A DNA stretch of 64,000 nt from Gemmatimonadaceae bacterium (GCA_020851035.1 JADZDM010000002.1:191995-255994); one strand, 5' to 3'. Shown: positions 9,929 to 19,880, counted from the first letter of the stretch. Made by a program: numbers and translations. Notes: a model not told the origin generated them from the letters alone.

Positions 9929-12900
9929 TCACCCCTGTTGCGCCGCCACGGTGCCCTTCCGCTCCAGCTTCCCCCACCCCACCAGCCCACCGTGCGCCGC
10001 CGCAACGAACGACTTCACCACCACCCAGTACATGAGCTGCCGGTAGGCGAAGCGCTGCAGCAGGATCAGCCAGGTGAGCCGTCGCTCCTCGCCCGGCTCG
10101 AGCATGAACGCGATCACCGCCGCCACCCAGTCCATCAGCAGGAAGACGAGGTACACGCCTGCGAGCTGCATGCCGGTGTGCCACGCGAAGGTGGGACCAT
10201 GCTCCAGCCAGGTCAGCCCGATGCTCGCCACGCTGCCGAGGAAGATCAGGTCGGCGAGTGGTGAGACGGCGGTGAAGAAGAGCTGGAAGACCCAGGTGTT
10301 CGGCATCGCGATCAGGCCGAGGGACCCGAACCGGCGACGCAGCAGCGTGGCGCGGTGCTTCCAGGCACACTGCAGCGTGCCGAAGCTCCAGCGGAAGCGC
10401 TGCTTGACGAGGGTGCGGAACGAATCCGGCGCCTCGGTCCAGGCGATCGCGCGGTCGGCGTAGGCGATGCGCCACCCGCGCTTGCGCAGCTCGATGGTGG
10501 CATCCTGGTCCTCGGCCAGCGTGTCGTGCGTGAAGCCCCCGGCCTCGAGCACCGCGCTGCGCCGCCAGGCCCCCACCGCGCCCGGCACCACCGTGATGCA
10601 GTTCAGCAGGTCGAACGCACGCCGGTCCACGTTCTGGCTGGTGACGTACTCCAGCGCCTGCCAGCGCGTGATCAGGTTCAGGCGGTTGCCCACCTTGGCG
10701 TTGCCGGCCACCGCGCCCACGCCCGCGTCTCGCAGCGGTGCCACCAGCTCGGCGATGGTGTCGGGCTCGAAGACGGTGTCGGCATCGAGGCAGACCACGA
10801 TCTCGCCGGCGGCGCGCTTGATGCCGAAGTTGAGGGCGCTGGCCTTGCCGCCGTTCTTCTTCACGTGCACGGTGACGCGCGGATCGTCGCGGAACGCCGC
10901 CGCGGCGATGGCGCCGGTGTCGTCGGGTGACCCGTCATCCACCACCACCACGTCCAGCGCACCGGCGTAGCGCTGGGCCAGCAGGCTCCGGATGGTCATC
11001 GCGATGACCTTCGACTCGTTGAAGGCGGGCACGATGACGCTCACGTGGGGCGCGAAGTCGGTGGGCGTGGGACCGCGCCGCGCACTGCGCACCCGGTGCA
11101 GGATGGCGAGCGCCAGCACCACCACGATGCGGATCGAGCCGAGGACGACGGCGGCGACGAAGAGCCAGGTGATGCCGACCTGCAGCGCGCCGAGCGTGAA
11201 GAAGGCGGCCAGCGTGAAGCCGCGGGAGGTCTCGTCCCCCGCCTCCAGCGGCGGCATGGCCTGGTCGCGGGTCAGGCCAAGGAGCTCGGAGAGCAGCACG
11301 ACCGTGTCGCCGCGCGCGTGCAACGAGTCCACCAGCGGCCCGATGGCGGCCACCGTCTGGCTGCGGTCACCACCGCTGTCGTGCAGCAGGACCACGTTGC
11401 CGCGCGAGCGGGCGTCGAGCACGTTGCGCACGATCTGCGCGGCACCCGGCTCGAGCCAGTCGCCGGAATCGACGTGCAGCCCGACGGTGATGTACCCCAG
11501 GTCGTTGGCCTGCGCCACGGGCCCCAGTTCATCGGGCGTGGTCGGTTCGGCGTCCCCGAAGTACGGGGGGCGGAAGAGGGCGCTCCGCCGGTCGGTGATG
11601 GCCTCGATCAGGCGCTCGGTGGCGTCGAGTTCGAGGCGCGTGATGAACGCAGGGGTGACGGCGAGGTTCGGGTGGGTGAAGGTGTGGTTCCCCAGCTCAT
11701 GCCCCTCGGCCATGATGCGGCGCACCAGCGGGATCTCGCGCAGCGCGTTGCTGCCGATGATGAAGAACGACGCGTGCACCCCGCGCGAGCGGAGCGTGTC
11801 GAGGATGGCCGCCGTCCAGCGGGGGTCGGGACCGTCATCGAGGGTGAGCGCGACGCGGTGCGGTGCCCCCGAGCCGGTGCGCTCGATCACGTACGGCGAG
11901 GGATACTGCGTCCACTTCACCCGAGTGATGAGCTGCGAGTTGCTGTGGACGCCGATGGCGCGGTGGCCGGCCGTGGGCCGCGACGTGACGCGCAGGATCT
12001 CGCCCTCGCCATCGAATTCCACGTCGTAGCCCGGCAGCACGGTCGCCAGGTCGCGTTCCGGGTCCGGGACGGTGGCGGCGCCGATCACGTTCCAGAGTGA
12101 CGGATCCTCGGCGCCCAGTCGCCAGAGCGCGACACCACGCGCCCCCAGCCTGACGGCGGTGGAGAGCTGGTTCCAGGCCGTGATTGCGTCAAGGAACCAG
12201 ACCTGGTGATCCACGGAGTCGGCGGTGCTCCAGGTGGCCACCGGGTTCAGTGACGGCGACGCGAACGTGATCTCGCCCTGGTTGTCACGCAGCTCGCGCA
12301 TCACCTCGGCGAAGGTCGCCGCCTCGGCGGGCCGCCGGTCGCCGGTGTCGTCCCAGTGATAGCCGTAGGTGCCGATGGCGAAGATCGCCTTCTCGCGCGG
12401 GATCAGCGTGAGCGCACGCGCCGCCTTCGCCTCGTACCAGGCCTGGCTGGCCACCGGTCCTGGGTCGCTGGTGGGATAGTGCTCGTCATACAACATGTCG
12501 ACGACGAAGTCGGCGTGTGCGCCGGCGGCGCGGAACTCGCCGTCGGTGGCGTCGGCGGCAACGGTCTGCACCACCTGCGCCTGGACGCCATGCAGGGCGG
12601 CGCCGAGGTCGCGCACGAAGAGCGCCAGCCCCTCGCGCGAGGTGTCGTCCACGAGCTCGAAGTCCACCATGATGCCGGCCAGTCCGTGCTGCCGGACGGC
12701 GCGCACCAGCGCGTCGATCACCTCGCGACGATGTGCCGGCACTGTCAGGAGCGCGCGGGTGCGCAGGCTGTCGAAGGCGTGGGTCACCTTGTCGACGTTC
12801 GTGAGCATGGCGAAGACGCGCGGGCGCTGCTCCGGCGGCATGCTCCCGATCAGGCCCAGGACGTCCTTCTTCTTCGTGTCACCGAAGTCCCAGGCCACCG

Positions 12901-13390
12901 ACCGTCCGCTTGCGCCGAGGAAGGCCCACTCGCCCACCACCCAGTCCATCTCGCGGGCATGGGCCTGGAGCGCGAAGAAGGAGTTGTCGTCCCAGTTCAC
13001 GTAGAAGCCCAGGACCAGCGGGCTGCTGTCGGCGGCGGTGCGGGTGGACGTCGGCACGATCGATTCGGCGCGCGGTCCGCGCAGCACCGGGGCGACATGA
13101 TGCTCGGCGAGGGCGGCGAGGAGCCGTTTCCGGGCCTCGAGGCGCGCCGGGTCACGGCGTTGCGACCCGGGACCGGGGGCGGCGGCCGCCTTCACCGCGG
13201 TCGGCTGCCAGGTGACCGGCAGCAGCGGTGGCACCAGCACCGTGAGGATCAGCACCGCCGTCAGCAGCGTCGTCGCCACACCGACCCCCAGCGCCGCGCC
13301 GCGCAGGGCGCGCCAGCGCCGGCCCGAGGGGTCGGAGAAGACCGGGACCACGGGTGGGGTGAGGTTCGGCGGTCGCTCTGACGGTGTCAT
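9929..13390 (-). CDS. GH18-like / polysaccharide deacetylase / GT2 glycosyltransferase fusion, membrane
   Basis: This is a 1153-residue envelope polysaccharide protein. After a membrane anchor (about 33-58) comes a GH18-like domain (about 120-470) containing GIMVDFEL, the probable active-site strand. Next is a NodB-type deacetylase (about 510-715) with TLDDGPD, GNHTFTHPN, FRPPYFG and LLHDSGG, all needed metal and catalytic residues present. Two helices (about 722-765) lead to a GT2 synthase domain (about 780-1010) with VDDGS, CLDADT, EDQD and QRFRW. Further helices close the protein. The expected job is to make and partly deacetylate a beta-linked GlcNAc-type polymer, with the GH18 part trimming or binding it. 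The ATG at 13390 lacks a clear ribosome site. It is divergent from the LVIVD gene. Confidence 0.92.
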   Translation of the reverse strand: MTPSERPPNLTPPVVPVFSDPSGRRWRALRGAALGVGVATTLLTAVLILTVLVPPLLPVTWQPTAVKAAAAPGPGSQRRDPARLEARKRLLAALAEHHVAPVLRGPRAESIVPTSTRTAADSSPLVLGFYVNWDDNSFFALQAHAREMDWVVGEWAFLGASGRSVAWDFGDTKKKDVLGLIGSMPPEQRPRVFAMLTNVDKVTHAFDSLRTRALLTVPAHRREVIDALVRAVRQHGLAGIMVDFELVDDTSREGLALFVRDLGAALHGVQAQVVQTVAADATDGEFRAAGAHADFVVDMLYDEHYPTSDPGPVASQAWYEAKAARALTLIPREKAIFAIGTYGYHWDDTGDRRPAEAATFAEVMRELRDNQGEITFASPSLNPVATWSTADSVDHQVWFLDAITAWNQLSTAVRLGARGVALWRLGAEDPSLWNVIGAATVPDPERDLATVLPGYDVEFDGEGEILRVTSRPTAGHRAIGVHSNSQLITRVKWTQYPSPYVIERTGSGAPHRVALTLDDGPDPRWTAAILDTLRSRGVHASFFIIGSNALREIPLVRRIMAEGHELGNHTFTHPNLAVTPAFITRLELDATERLIEAITDRRSALFRPPYFGDAEPTTPDELGPVAQANDLGYITVGLHVDSGDWLEPGAAQIVRNVLDARSRGNVVLLHDSGGDRSQTVAAIGPLVDSLHARGDTVVLLSELLGLTRDQAMPPLEAGDETSRGFTLAAFFTLGALQVGITWLFVAAVVLGSIRIVVVLALAILHRVRSARRGPTPTDFAPHVSVIVPAFNESKVIAMTIRSLLAQRYAGALDVVVVDDGSPDDTGAIAAAAFRDDPRVTVHVKKNGGKASALNFGIKRAAGEIVVCLDADTVFEPDTIAELVAPLRDAGVGAVAGNAKVGNRLNLITRWQALEYVTSQNVDRRAFDLLNCITVVPGAVGAWRRSAVLEAGGFTHDTLAEDQDATIELRKRGWRIAYADRAIAWTEAPDSFRTLVKQRFRWSFGTLQCAWKHRATLLRRRFGSLGLIAMPNTWVFQLFFTAVSPLADLIFLGSVASIGLTWLEHGPTFAWHTGMQLAGVYLVFLLMDWVAAVIAFMLEPGEERRLTWLILLQRFAYRQLMYWVVVKSFVAAAHGGLVGWGKLERKGTVAAQQG

Positions 13391-13397
13391 GCAGGTC

Positions 13398-13411
13398 CGG
13401 TTTCCAAACCG
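13398..13411. promoter_or_regulatory. inverted repeat between divergent genes
   Basis: CGGTTT and AAACCG flank a CC centre, giving a 14-base inverted repeat just 8 bases upstream of the GH18-deacetylase-GT2 start and about 95 bases before the LVIVD gene. It is too tight to be a hairpin, so a protein-binding site is the better guess. Confidence 0.35.
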
Positions 13412-13505
13412 TGGTGGAGGATCGTCGCGCGGCTGGAAGCGGCTCGGTATGCTTCGATTTCCTTCGTGTTTCGACCGTTCGGGCCCGTCGCTTGAGGTTC
13501 TGCGC

Positions 13506-15542
13506 ATGCCGCATCACCGTTCCCTTGCCGTCCTGTTCGCCATCGCTCCGTCGGTCGCGGCGGCGCAGGCCACGACCCCACCCGCGTCGCCGGTGCCCGC
13601 CGGCCCCGTCATCGCCTCGCTGCAGATCACCCCGCGCGAGCGGACGATGCGCGCCCGCGACACCCTGCGGCTCCAGGTGAAGGCGCTGGACGCACAGGGG
13701 AAGGAGGTGCCGGGTGCGGTGATCCGGTTCAACCGCGCGGGCGGGTTCTTCGAAGGTGACGTCACGCCTGACGGCCTCATCCACTCTGGCTCGACGGGCA
13801 CCCTGCCGGTGGTGGTGTCGGCGACGCAGCTCGGGCAGCGCCCGGTCACGGAGCGGCTCGAAATCCGCATGACACCCGGGCCGGCGACCCGCATTGCCGT
13901 CACGACGCCGGTCGCGACGCTCGCCCTCGGCCAGCGCATGCGGTACCTCGCCACCGCCTTCGACGCCGGGAACGACCGGCGCGACGACCGCGTGCTCTGG
14001 ACCAGCTCCAACCCGCGGGTGGTGCAGGTCACGCGCGAGGGCCTGGCGAGCGCGGTGTCGGCAGGCAGCGCGCGCCTGGTCGCGGCGGCGGGAGGTGTCA
14101 CACAGGAGGTGCCCGTCACCGTGCCGGCGCGGCGCATCGCCGCCCTCAATGTCACGCCGGGCACCGCCGACGCGCGCACCGGTGACGTGATCCGGTTCAC
14201 GGCCAGGCCGAAGGATGCCGCCGGCCGGCCGATCGAGGGCCTGACGCCGATCTGGAGCTTCTCGCCGGGCCAGGGGCTGATCGGCGCCGATGGTGCGTTC
14301 GTGGGCTACGAACAGGGGACCTACACCATCACCGCCAGCTTCGGCACGCAGACGGCCGAGGCGACGGTCACGCTCAAGGCGCGCGACGTGCGCCGCGCGC
14401 TGGAAGTGGTGGGCCGCTCGCCCAAGCGGCGCTTCACCACCGAGGAGGTGTGGCTGCACCCGAACGGCAAGGTGGCGTACCTCGGCTCCGGGGGCGGCGG
14501 TGACCTGTTCTACACCCTCGACATCTCCAACCCGGCCAACCCGATCGTCAGCGACAGCATGGTGCTGAACACCCGTCGCGTGAACGACCTGATGACGAAC
14601 GCGGAGGGCACGATCCTGGTCAACACGCGCGAAGGGGCGAGTGACCGCAAGAACGGCATCGTGATCAGCAGCCTCGCCGATCCGCTGCACCCGGTGAAGA
14701 TCGCGGAGTTCACCGAGGGGATGACGGCCGGCGTGCACTCGGCGTTCGTGTACACGCAGCCGAAGCACGGCACGCACGTCTACGCGACCAACGACGGCAC
14801 CGGCGCCTTCCACATCATCGACATCAACGACCCCGCGCACCCGCGCCAGGTGGGGGAATACCGCACCCCGCGCCCGGACGCCGGCCGCTCGCTGCACGAT
14901 GTGGACGTGCAGGACGGGCTGGCGTACCTGAGCTACTGGAACGACGGCCTCGTGATCCTCGACGTCGGCAACGGCATCCGCGGCGGCTCGCCCTCGAACC
15001 CGGTGGTGGTGAGCCAGTACAAGTACGACCTGAACGACCTGTACCGGCAGGTGGAGCTGGCGGGCGGCGCGGGGTTCATCCGCGGCACCCACACCGCCTG
15101 GCGCCACCGCAACTACGTCTTTATTGCCGACGAGGTCTTCCCGGCGAGCGGCGTGAAGGGCGCGAAGGACGCGTCGGCGGGCCGCGCCTACGGCCGGCTG
15201 CAGGTGATCGACGTGTCGGACTATGCGAACCCGAAGTCGGTGGCGTTCTACGAGCCCGAGTTCGGCGGCGTGCACAACATCTGGGTGGCCGGTGACACGC
15301 TCTACATGGGCGCCTACAACGCCGGCTTCCGCACCTTCGACATCAGCGGCGAGCTGCGCGGCGACCTGCGCGCGCAGCAGCGCGAGATGGCGCACCTCAA
15401 CACCGCCGACATGGACGGGTTCGTGAAGAACGCGGCCATGACCTGGGGCGTGGTGGTGCGCGACGGGCTGGCGTACGTGAACGACATGTACAACGGCCTC
15501 TGGATCGTGCGCATGCAGCCGCAGCGCGGCATCACGCCATGA
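13506..15542 (+). CDS. secreted LVIVD-repeat beta-propeller protein with Big2-like domains
   Basis: This is a 678-residue exported protein. A signal peptide (SLAVLFAIAPSVAAAQA) is followed by Ig-like bacterial domains; one Big2-type unit is clear around residues 125-205 (RYLATAFDAG, VLWTSSNPRVVQV), with another around 215-300. From about 305 onward the chain shows LVIVD-type blades, each with a strand such as LVILDVGNG, FHIIDINDPAHP, LQVIDVSDYANP or FRTFDISGEL, as in a cell-surface propeller. No catalytic motif is visible. The stop overlaps the next start by ATGA, so the two propeller genes are translated together. An ATG at 13449 is a possible longer start, but the signal peptide favours 13506. 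The role is likely adhesion, scaffolding or a surface metalloprotein complex. Confidence 0.85.
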   Translation: MPHHRSLAVLFAIAPSVAAAQATTPPASPVPAGPVIASLQITPRERTMRARDTLRLQVKALDAQGKEVPGAVIRFNRAGGFFEGDVTPDGLIHSGSTGTLPVVVSATQLGQRPVTERLEIRMTPGPATRIAVTTPVATLALGQRMRYLATAFDAGNDRRDDRVLWTSSNPRVVQVTREGLASAVSAGSARLVAAAGGVTQEVPVTVPARRIAALNVTPGTADARTGDVIRFTARPKDAAGRPIEGLTPIWSFSPGQGLIGADGAFVGYEQGTYTITASFGTQTAEATVTLKARDVRRALEVVGRSPKRRFTTEEVWLHPNGKVAYLGSGGGGDLFYTLDISNPANPIVSDSMVLNTRRVNDLMTNAEGTILVNTREGASDRKNGIVISSLADPLHPVKIAEFTEGMTAGVHSAFVYTQPKHGTHVYATNDGTGAFHIIDINDPAHPRQVGEYRTPRPDAGRSLHDVDVQDGLAYLSYWNDGLVILDVGNGIRGGSPSNPVVVSQYKYDLNDLYRQVELAGGAGFIRGTHTAWRHRNYVFIADEVFPASGVKGAKDASAGRAYGRLQVIDVSDYANPKSVAFYEPEFGGVHNIWVAGDTLYMGAYNAGFRTFDISGELRGDLRAQQREMAHLNTADMDGFVKNAAMTWGVVVRDGLAYVNDMYNGLWIVRMQPQRGITP

Positions 15543-16708
15543 GGCGGTGCGCCGTCGCGGCTGGGGTGCTGGCGGCGGTGTTCCTGCCGGCACGCCCCTG
15601 CCCTGCCCAGCCGACCGCGGCGGTGTCAGGGGCAGCGGCGATGCCGGACCGCACCTACCGCATCGCGGTGGCGTCGGAGGGCACCGATGAGATCTCGGTC
15701 ATCACCTTCGGCCCCGGCGGCGCGAGCGTGCAGTCGAAGCTGTCGATCGGGCTGAGCGCCACCGACCCCGATGGTCCGCACGGACTCGCCACGTCGCCCG
15801 ACCGGCAGTTCTACTACGTGTCCACCGCGCACGGCACGCCGTACGGCAGCTTCTGGAAGGTGCGCGCTGCCGACAACGTCATCACCGGCCGCGTCACGCT
15901 CGGCAACTTCCCCGCCACCGCGCAGGTCACGCCCGAGGGGCACCTGGCGTTCGTGGTGAACTTCAACCTGCACGGCGACATGGTGCCGAGCGACGTGAGC
16001 GTGGTGGGGGTGGACGACATGGTGGAACTCACCCGCATCCCCACCTGCACCATGCCGCACGGCTCGCGCATGAACCCGCAGGGCACCAAGCACTACTCGG
16101 CCTGCATGATGGACGACATGCTGGTGGAGATCGACGTGGCGACCTTCGCGGTGAGCCGGCACTTCGTGCTCACCACCGGGCGTGAGGCGGGGATGACGGG
16201 CTCGCCGGTGCGCATGGACCATGGCGCCACGCACGACATGTCCGGGCACGGCATGGCCACACCGGCCGCCGGGGACCCGGGCTGCTCCCCCACCTGGGCA
16301 CAACCCTCGGCCGATGGCTCGCGCATCTTCGTCGCCTGCAACCGCAGCAGTGACATCGTCGAGATCGATGCCGCGACCTGGACGATGGTGCGGCGCATCC
16401 CGGCGGGCGCCGGCATCTACAACATGGCCGTCACGCGTGACGGCACGACACTCATCGCCACCAACAAGCGCGGGCAGTCGGTGAGCATCTTCGCCCTGCC
16501 GACCGGTCGCGAAGTGGCGCGCCTGCCGACGCGGCGGAAGGTGGTGCACGGCGCCGTGGTGTCGCCGGACGACCGGTATGCCTTCATCTCGGTCGAGGGG
16601 ATCGGCTCGGAGCCCGGCACCGTCGAGATCATCGACCTGCGGACGATGCGGACGGTGGCCACGGTGGACGTGGGACAGATGGCGGGGGGGATCGACGTCC
16701 TGATGTGA
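15539..16708 (+). CDS. secreted YVTN-type beta-propeller with Met/His-rich loop
   Basis: This is a 389-residue exported seven-bladed-propeller-type protein. A signal peptide ends near PCPAQP (residue 25). Repeating YVTN-like strands follow, for example HGLATSPDRQFYYVS, GTTLIATNKRGQSVSIF and GTVEIIDLRTMRTVATVDVG. Two regions stand out: residues 170-194 hold several Cys, Met and His (TCTMPHG, HYSACMMDDM), and residues 219-239 form an insert with Met 219, 226, 234, 239 and His 228, 232, 237. Such Met/His clusters are typical of periplasmic copper binding, so a metal role is plausible but unproven. The start overlaps the preceding LVIVD gene by ATGA, making a two-gene operon of exported propellers. 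Confidence 0.85.
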   Translation: MRRCAVAAGVLAAVFLPARPCPAQPTAAVSGAAAMPDRTYRIAVASEGTDEISVITFGPGGASVQSKLSIGLSATDPDGPHGLATSPDRQFYYVSTAHGTPYGSFWKVRAADNVITGRVTLGNFPATAQVTPEGHLAFVVNFNLHGDMVPSDVSVVGVDDMVELTRIPTCTMPHGSRMNPQGTKHYSACMMDDMLVEIDVATFAVSRHFVLTTGREAGMTGSPVRMDHGATHDMSGHGMATPAAGDPGCSPTWAQPSADGSRIFVACNRSSDIVEIDAATWTMVRRIPAGAGIYNMAVTRDGTTLIATNKRGQSVSIFALPTGREVARLPTRRKVVHGAVVSPDDRYAFISVEGIGSEPGTVEIIDLRTMRTVATVDVGQMAGGIDVLM

Positions 16709-16813
16709 GGCGGGCGCTTCCCTTGTCTCGAGACCTGCATGTACGTTACCGGCGGCTCGAACTGCGGAGCTCGCCGGCGGTATTTCGGCACCCCACCACC
16801 CGTTTCCCATCAG

Positions 16814-19045
16814 ATGGGATCTCCAGTCCTGCCGAGCGCGCGCCTGCTCAGCGCGGTGGTCGCCTGCCTTGTGTCGGGCGTGCTCTGCACCTGGCTCGTG
16901 CGCCAGCCTCCATGGCTCGGTCTCACCTTCGAGCACACGACGGCCGGCGCCACGCTGATGCTCGCCGAGGTGGATGCGACGGTGCCTGCCGCCGGTGCAC
17001 AGGCGGGCGACTCGCTGATGGCCATCGCCGCTGCCGGCGGACCCGCCTTCGCGCTGGTGCCGGGTGACCTGCTCGAGGAGCCGGACTTCCTGGACACGTG
17101 GGCCGAGGAAGACACCTTCTACGCGCGGCAGGACTCGATCACGCGGATCCTGCACGCCGGTACGGTGCTGCTGACGCTGCGTGACAAGAGCAACACCGTG
17201 CGCACGGTGCGCCTCGCGCCGCGTCCCCGCCCGGTCGGCAGCCTGCCGCTGGTGTTCTGGCTGCAGCTGCTCTTCGGCGCAGCCGGGATCATCATCGGCA
17301 CCTGGGTCTGGGCCCTGCGCCCCGATGACTGGGGTCCGCGCGCGTACGCCGTCACCGGCGCCTGCTTCCTGGTCTTCGCGCATGCGGCGGCCATCTACAG
17401 CGCCCGCGAGATCGCGCTGCCGAGCGCGATCTTCCACACGCTGAGCCGCATCAACCACCTCGGCGCCACGATGTTCGGTGCGGCGCTCTGCACGATCTTC
17501 CTCGTCTACCCGCTGCGGCTCACCAGTGCACGCGTGCCGCTTGCGATCGGTGCCGTCGCATTCGTGTGGTGGGTGGCCGGCGCCACACGCCTCGCTCCCG
17601 ACCAGGACACCGGCACGCGCTTCCCGGTGATGCTCGCGATGCTCGGGGCGATCGGCATCAGCGTCTGGCAGTGGCGGCGCACGAAGGGGGACCCGGCGGC
17701 GCGCGCCGTGCTGCGCTGGTTCGCCGTGAGCGTGCTGGCGGGGTGCAGCGCGTTCGTGGGGCTGACTGCGCTGGTGAGCTCGATCGGGGGCCTGCCGCCG
17801 ATCCCGCAGGGGTATGCGTTCGGGTTCTTCGTGCTGATGTACGCCGGCCTCGCCATCGGCTTGCGCCAGTACCGCCTGTTCGACCTGGACCAGTGGGCCT
17901 ACCGCATCCTGTTCTGGGGCGTGATCGTGGCGGCGTTCGTGGCGTTCGACATTGCCCTCCTCAACTCCGCCAGTTCAGGCGCCGCCCGCACCATCGGCCT
18001 CGCCACCTTGCTGGCCCTCGGCACCTTCCCGTTGCGGCGCTGGGTGTGGTCGCGGCTGTTCGACCGGCGTCGCCTGCCACCGGAAGCGCTGTTCGAGAAG
18101 GCGCTGCACGTGACCTACGCTGCATCCGATGCGGAGCGTGACGCCCGTTGGCGCGCGCTGCTGCTCGAGCTGTTCGATCCGCTGCACTCCGCCGAGGACG
18201 GCACGCGGCTCGCCGACGGATCGACGGCCGACGTGGAACTCAAGGCGCAGGGACAGGAACTCGCGGTGCCGGCCGTGGCCTCCAGCCCGGCCATCCGGCT
18301 CACCTATGCCGGGGGCGGCAAGCGCCTCTTCACGCCCGGTGACGCACAGCTCGTGCGGACCCTCGTCTCGCTGATGCAGTCGGCGAACGAGAGCCGGATG
18401 GCGTACGACATCGGCGTGAGCCGCGAACGCTCCCGCATCGCGCGTGACCTGCATGACACCGTGAGCTCGCCGCTGCTGGCCGGCCTGGCGCCGCGCCGCG
18501 ACGGTGCCGCGGCCGATGCCGACATGGCCGCGGTGCAGGACGAGATCCGGCGCGCCGTGCGCGGCATGCGCAGCGTGGTCAGTGGCGAGGGCGTCACCAG
18601 TGCACCGCTCGCGGATTGCCTCGCCGACGCCCGCTTCTCCGCCGCCGAGCGGCTGGGGGCGGCCGGCATCGGCCTGCACTGGCCCATCGCGGAGGTCGGC
18701 GCGGTGATGCTCGGGCCGGATGAGCGCCATGCGCTGACGGCCTTCCTGCAGGAATCGGTGACCAACGTGATCCGGCACTCCGGTGCCGGCCAGGTGCGCG
18801 TGCAGGTGCAGATGGCGGGAGAGGCGCTGCAGGTGCAGGTCACCGACGACGGTCGTGGCTTCACGCCCGACCCGTCCCGCACCGGCGATGGCCTGCCGAA
18901 CCTGCACGCACGCGCATCCACCCTCGGTGGCCAGGCCTCGATCGGCCCGCGCAGCGACGGCCTGCGCGGGACCGAGGTGATGCTCGCGGCCATGCTGACC
19001 CGCGCGCCGCGCGGCACCGTCGCGTCCACAGTGGAGGCACGATGA
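16814..19045 (+). CDS. NarL-type membrane sensor histidine kinase
   Basis: This is a 743-residue HisKA_3 sensor kinase. A first membrane helix (about 10-28) leads to an extracytoplasmic segment of about 115 residues with a PDZ-like start (AEVDATVPAAGAQAGDSLMAI). Several membrane helices follow between about 143 and 410. The dimerisation motif SRIARDLHDTVSSPLLAGL places the phosphorylated His at 547, and the ATPase part has LQESVTNVIRHS and DDGRGF, then GDGLPNLHARA. The stop overlaps the response-regulator start by ATGA. The start is uncertain: an in-frame ATG also exists at 16739, but the residues it would add do not look like a signal anchor and neither site has a good ribosome site. The signal sensed is unknown. 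Confidence 0.88.
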   Translation: MGSPVLPSARLLSAVVACLVSGVLCTWLVRQPPWLGLTFEHTTAGATLMLAEVDATVPAAGAQAGDSLMAIAAAGGPAFALVPGDLLEEPDFLDTWAEEDTFYARQDSITRILHAGTVLLTLRDKSNTVRTVRLAPRPRPVGSLPLVFWLQLLFGAAGIIIGTWVWALRPDDWGPRAYAVTGACFLVFAHAAAIYSAREIALPSAIFHTLSRINHLGATMFGAALCTIFLVYPLRLTSARVPLAIGAVAFVWWVAGATRLAPDQDTGTRFPVMLAMLGAIGISVWQWRRTKGDPAARAVLRWFAVSVLAGCSAFVGLTALVSSIGGLPPIPQGYAFGFFVLMYAGLAIGLRQYRLFDLDQWAYRILFWGVIVAAFVAFDIALLNSASSGAARTIGLATLLALGTFPLRRWVWSRLFDRRRLPPEALFEKALHVTYAASDAERDARWRALLLELFDPLHSAEDGTRLADGSTADVELKAQGQELAVPAVASSPAIRLTYAGGGKRLFTPGDAQLVRTLVSLMQSANESRMAYDIGVSRERSRIARDLHDTVSSPLLAGLAPRRDGAAADADMAAVQDEIRRAVRGMRSVVSGEGVTSAPLADCLADARFSAAERLGAAGIGLHWPIAEVGAVMLGPDERHALTAFLQESVTNVIRHSGAGQVRVQVQMAGEALQVQVTDDGRGFTPDPSRTGDGLPNLHARASTLGGQASIGPRSDGLRGTEVMLAAMLTRAPRGTVASTVEAR

Positions 19046-19770
19046 GCGAAACCCCTGCGCCGGCGATGCGCGCCGTGCAGCACGTGCTGGTGGTGGAGGA
19101 CGATCCGACGATGGAGGCCGAGGCCATCGCCGCGGTGGCGGTCTTCCCCGGCGCCAGCGTGCGCACGGCCCGGACCGTGGCCGAGGCCGAACGCTGGATC
19201 AAGCGCGTCCGGTTCGACCTCGCGATCATCGACCTCGGGTTGCCCGACGGGTCGGGGGTCGGGCTGATCCGCACGCTGATGGGTGATCCGCCGCACTCGG
19301 CCGACGTGAACGAGATCCCGACCGTCTGCGTGGCGCGCACGGTGTTCGATGACGATGCACACCTCTTCGCGGTGCTCTCCGCCGGGGGCCAGGGGTACCT
19401 GCTGAAGGGTGAGACGATCGACGTGGTCCGGCTGCGTCTGCAGGCGGCGATGGCCGGTGAGCCGGTGGTGTCGCCGTCGATCGCGCGGCGTGTGCTGGCG
19501 TACTTCCGCGGCGAGTCACCAGTCATGCGGCATGCACCGTCACGTCCCAGCATTCCGCCGGCGGCGCTCACCAACCGCGAGACCGACGTGCTGCGGCAGC
19601 TCGCGCACGGGCACACGCTGGCCGAGGTGGGCAAGGAGTTGTCGCTGTCGGTGAACACCGTCAAGACACACGTCAAGAACGTCTATGCGCGGCTGGACGT
19701 GAGCTCACGCATCGCGGCAGTGGACACGGCGCGGCGCATGGGCATCCTGGACGACGACGCACGGCGCTGA
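19042..19770 (+). CDS. NarL/FixJ-family response regulator
   Basis: This 242-residue regulator pairs with the overlapping sensor kinase. The receiver domain (about 13-135) has the acidic pocket VVEDD, the phosphorylated Asp64 in AIIDLGLPDG and the conserved Lys in GYLLKGE. A LuxR-type helix-turn-helix (about 175-240) shows LTNRETDVLRQLAHG and VNTVKTHVKNVYARL, both textbook. A short basic and Pro-rich linker separates the domains. There is no sigma-54 activation domain, so it should act directly on promoters. Its targets are not visible; the DUF1684 gene just downstream is a candidate only by position. Confidence 0.93.
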   Translation: MSETPAPAMRAVQHVLVVEDDPTMEAEAIAAVAVFPGASVRTARTVAEAERWIKRVRFDLAIIDLGLPDGSGVGLIRTLMGDPPHSADVNEIPTVCVARTVFDDDAHLFAVLSAGGQGYLLKGETIDVVRLRLQAAMAGEPVVSPSIARRVLAYFRGESPVMRHAPSRPSIPPAALTNRETDVLRQLAHGHTLAEVGKELSLSVNTVKTHVKNVYARLDVSSRIAAVDTARRMGILDDDARR

Positions 19771-19880
19771 GCGCGGGCCACGTGCTGCGGGTCGTCATCA
19801 CGGCCCCGTCCGCCAGGTGCAGCTGCACTGCCGACTGGACAGGTCGGGTACCTTGCGCCGTACCCCTTCCAGGAGCCCGC

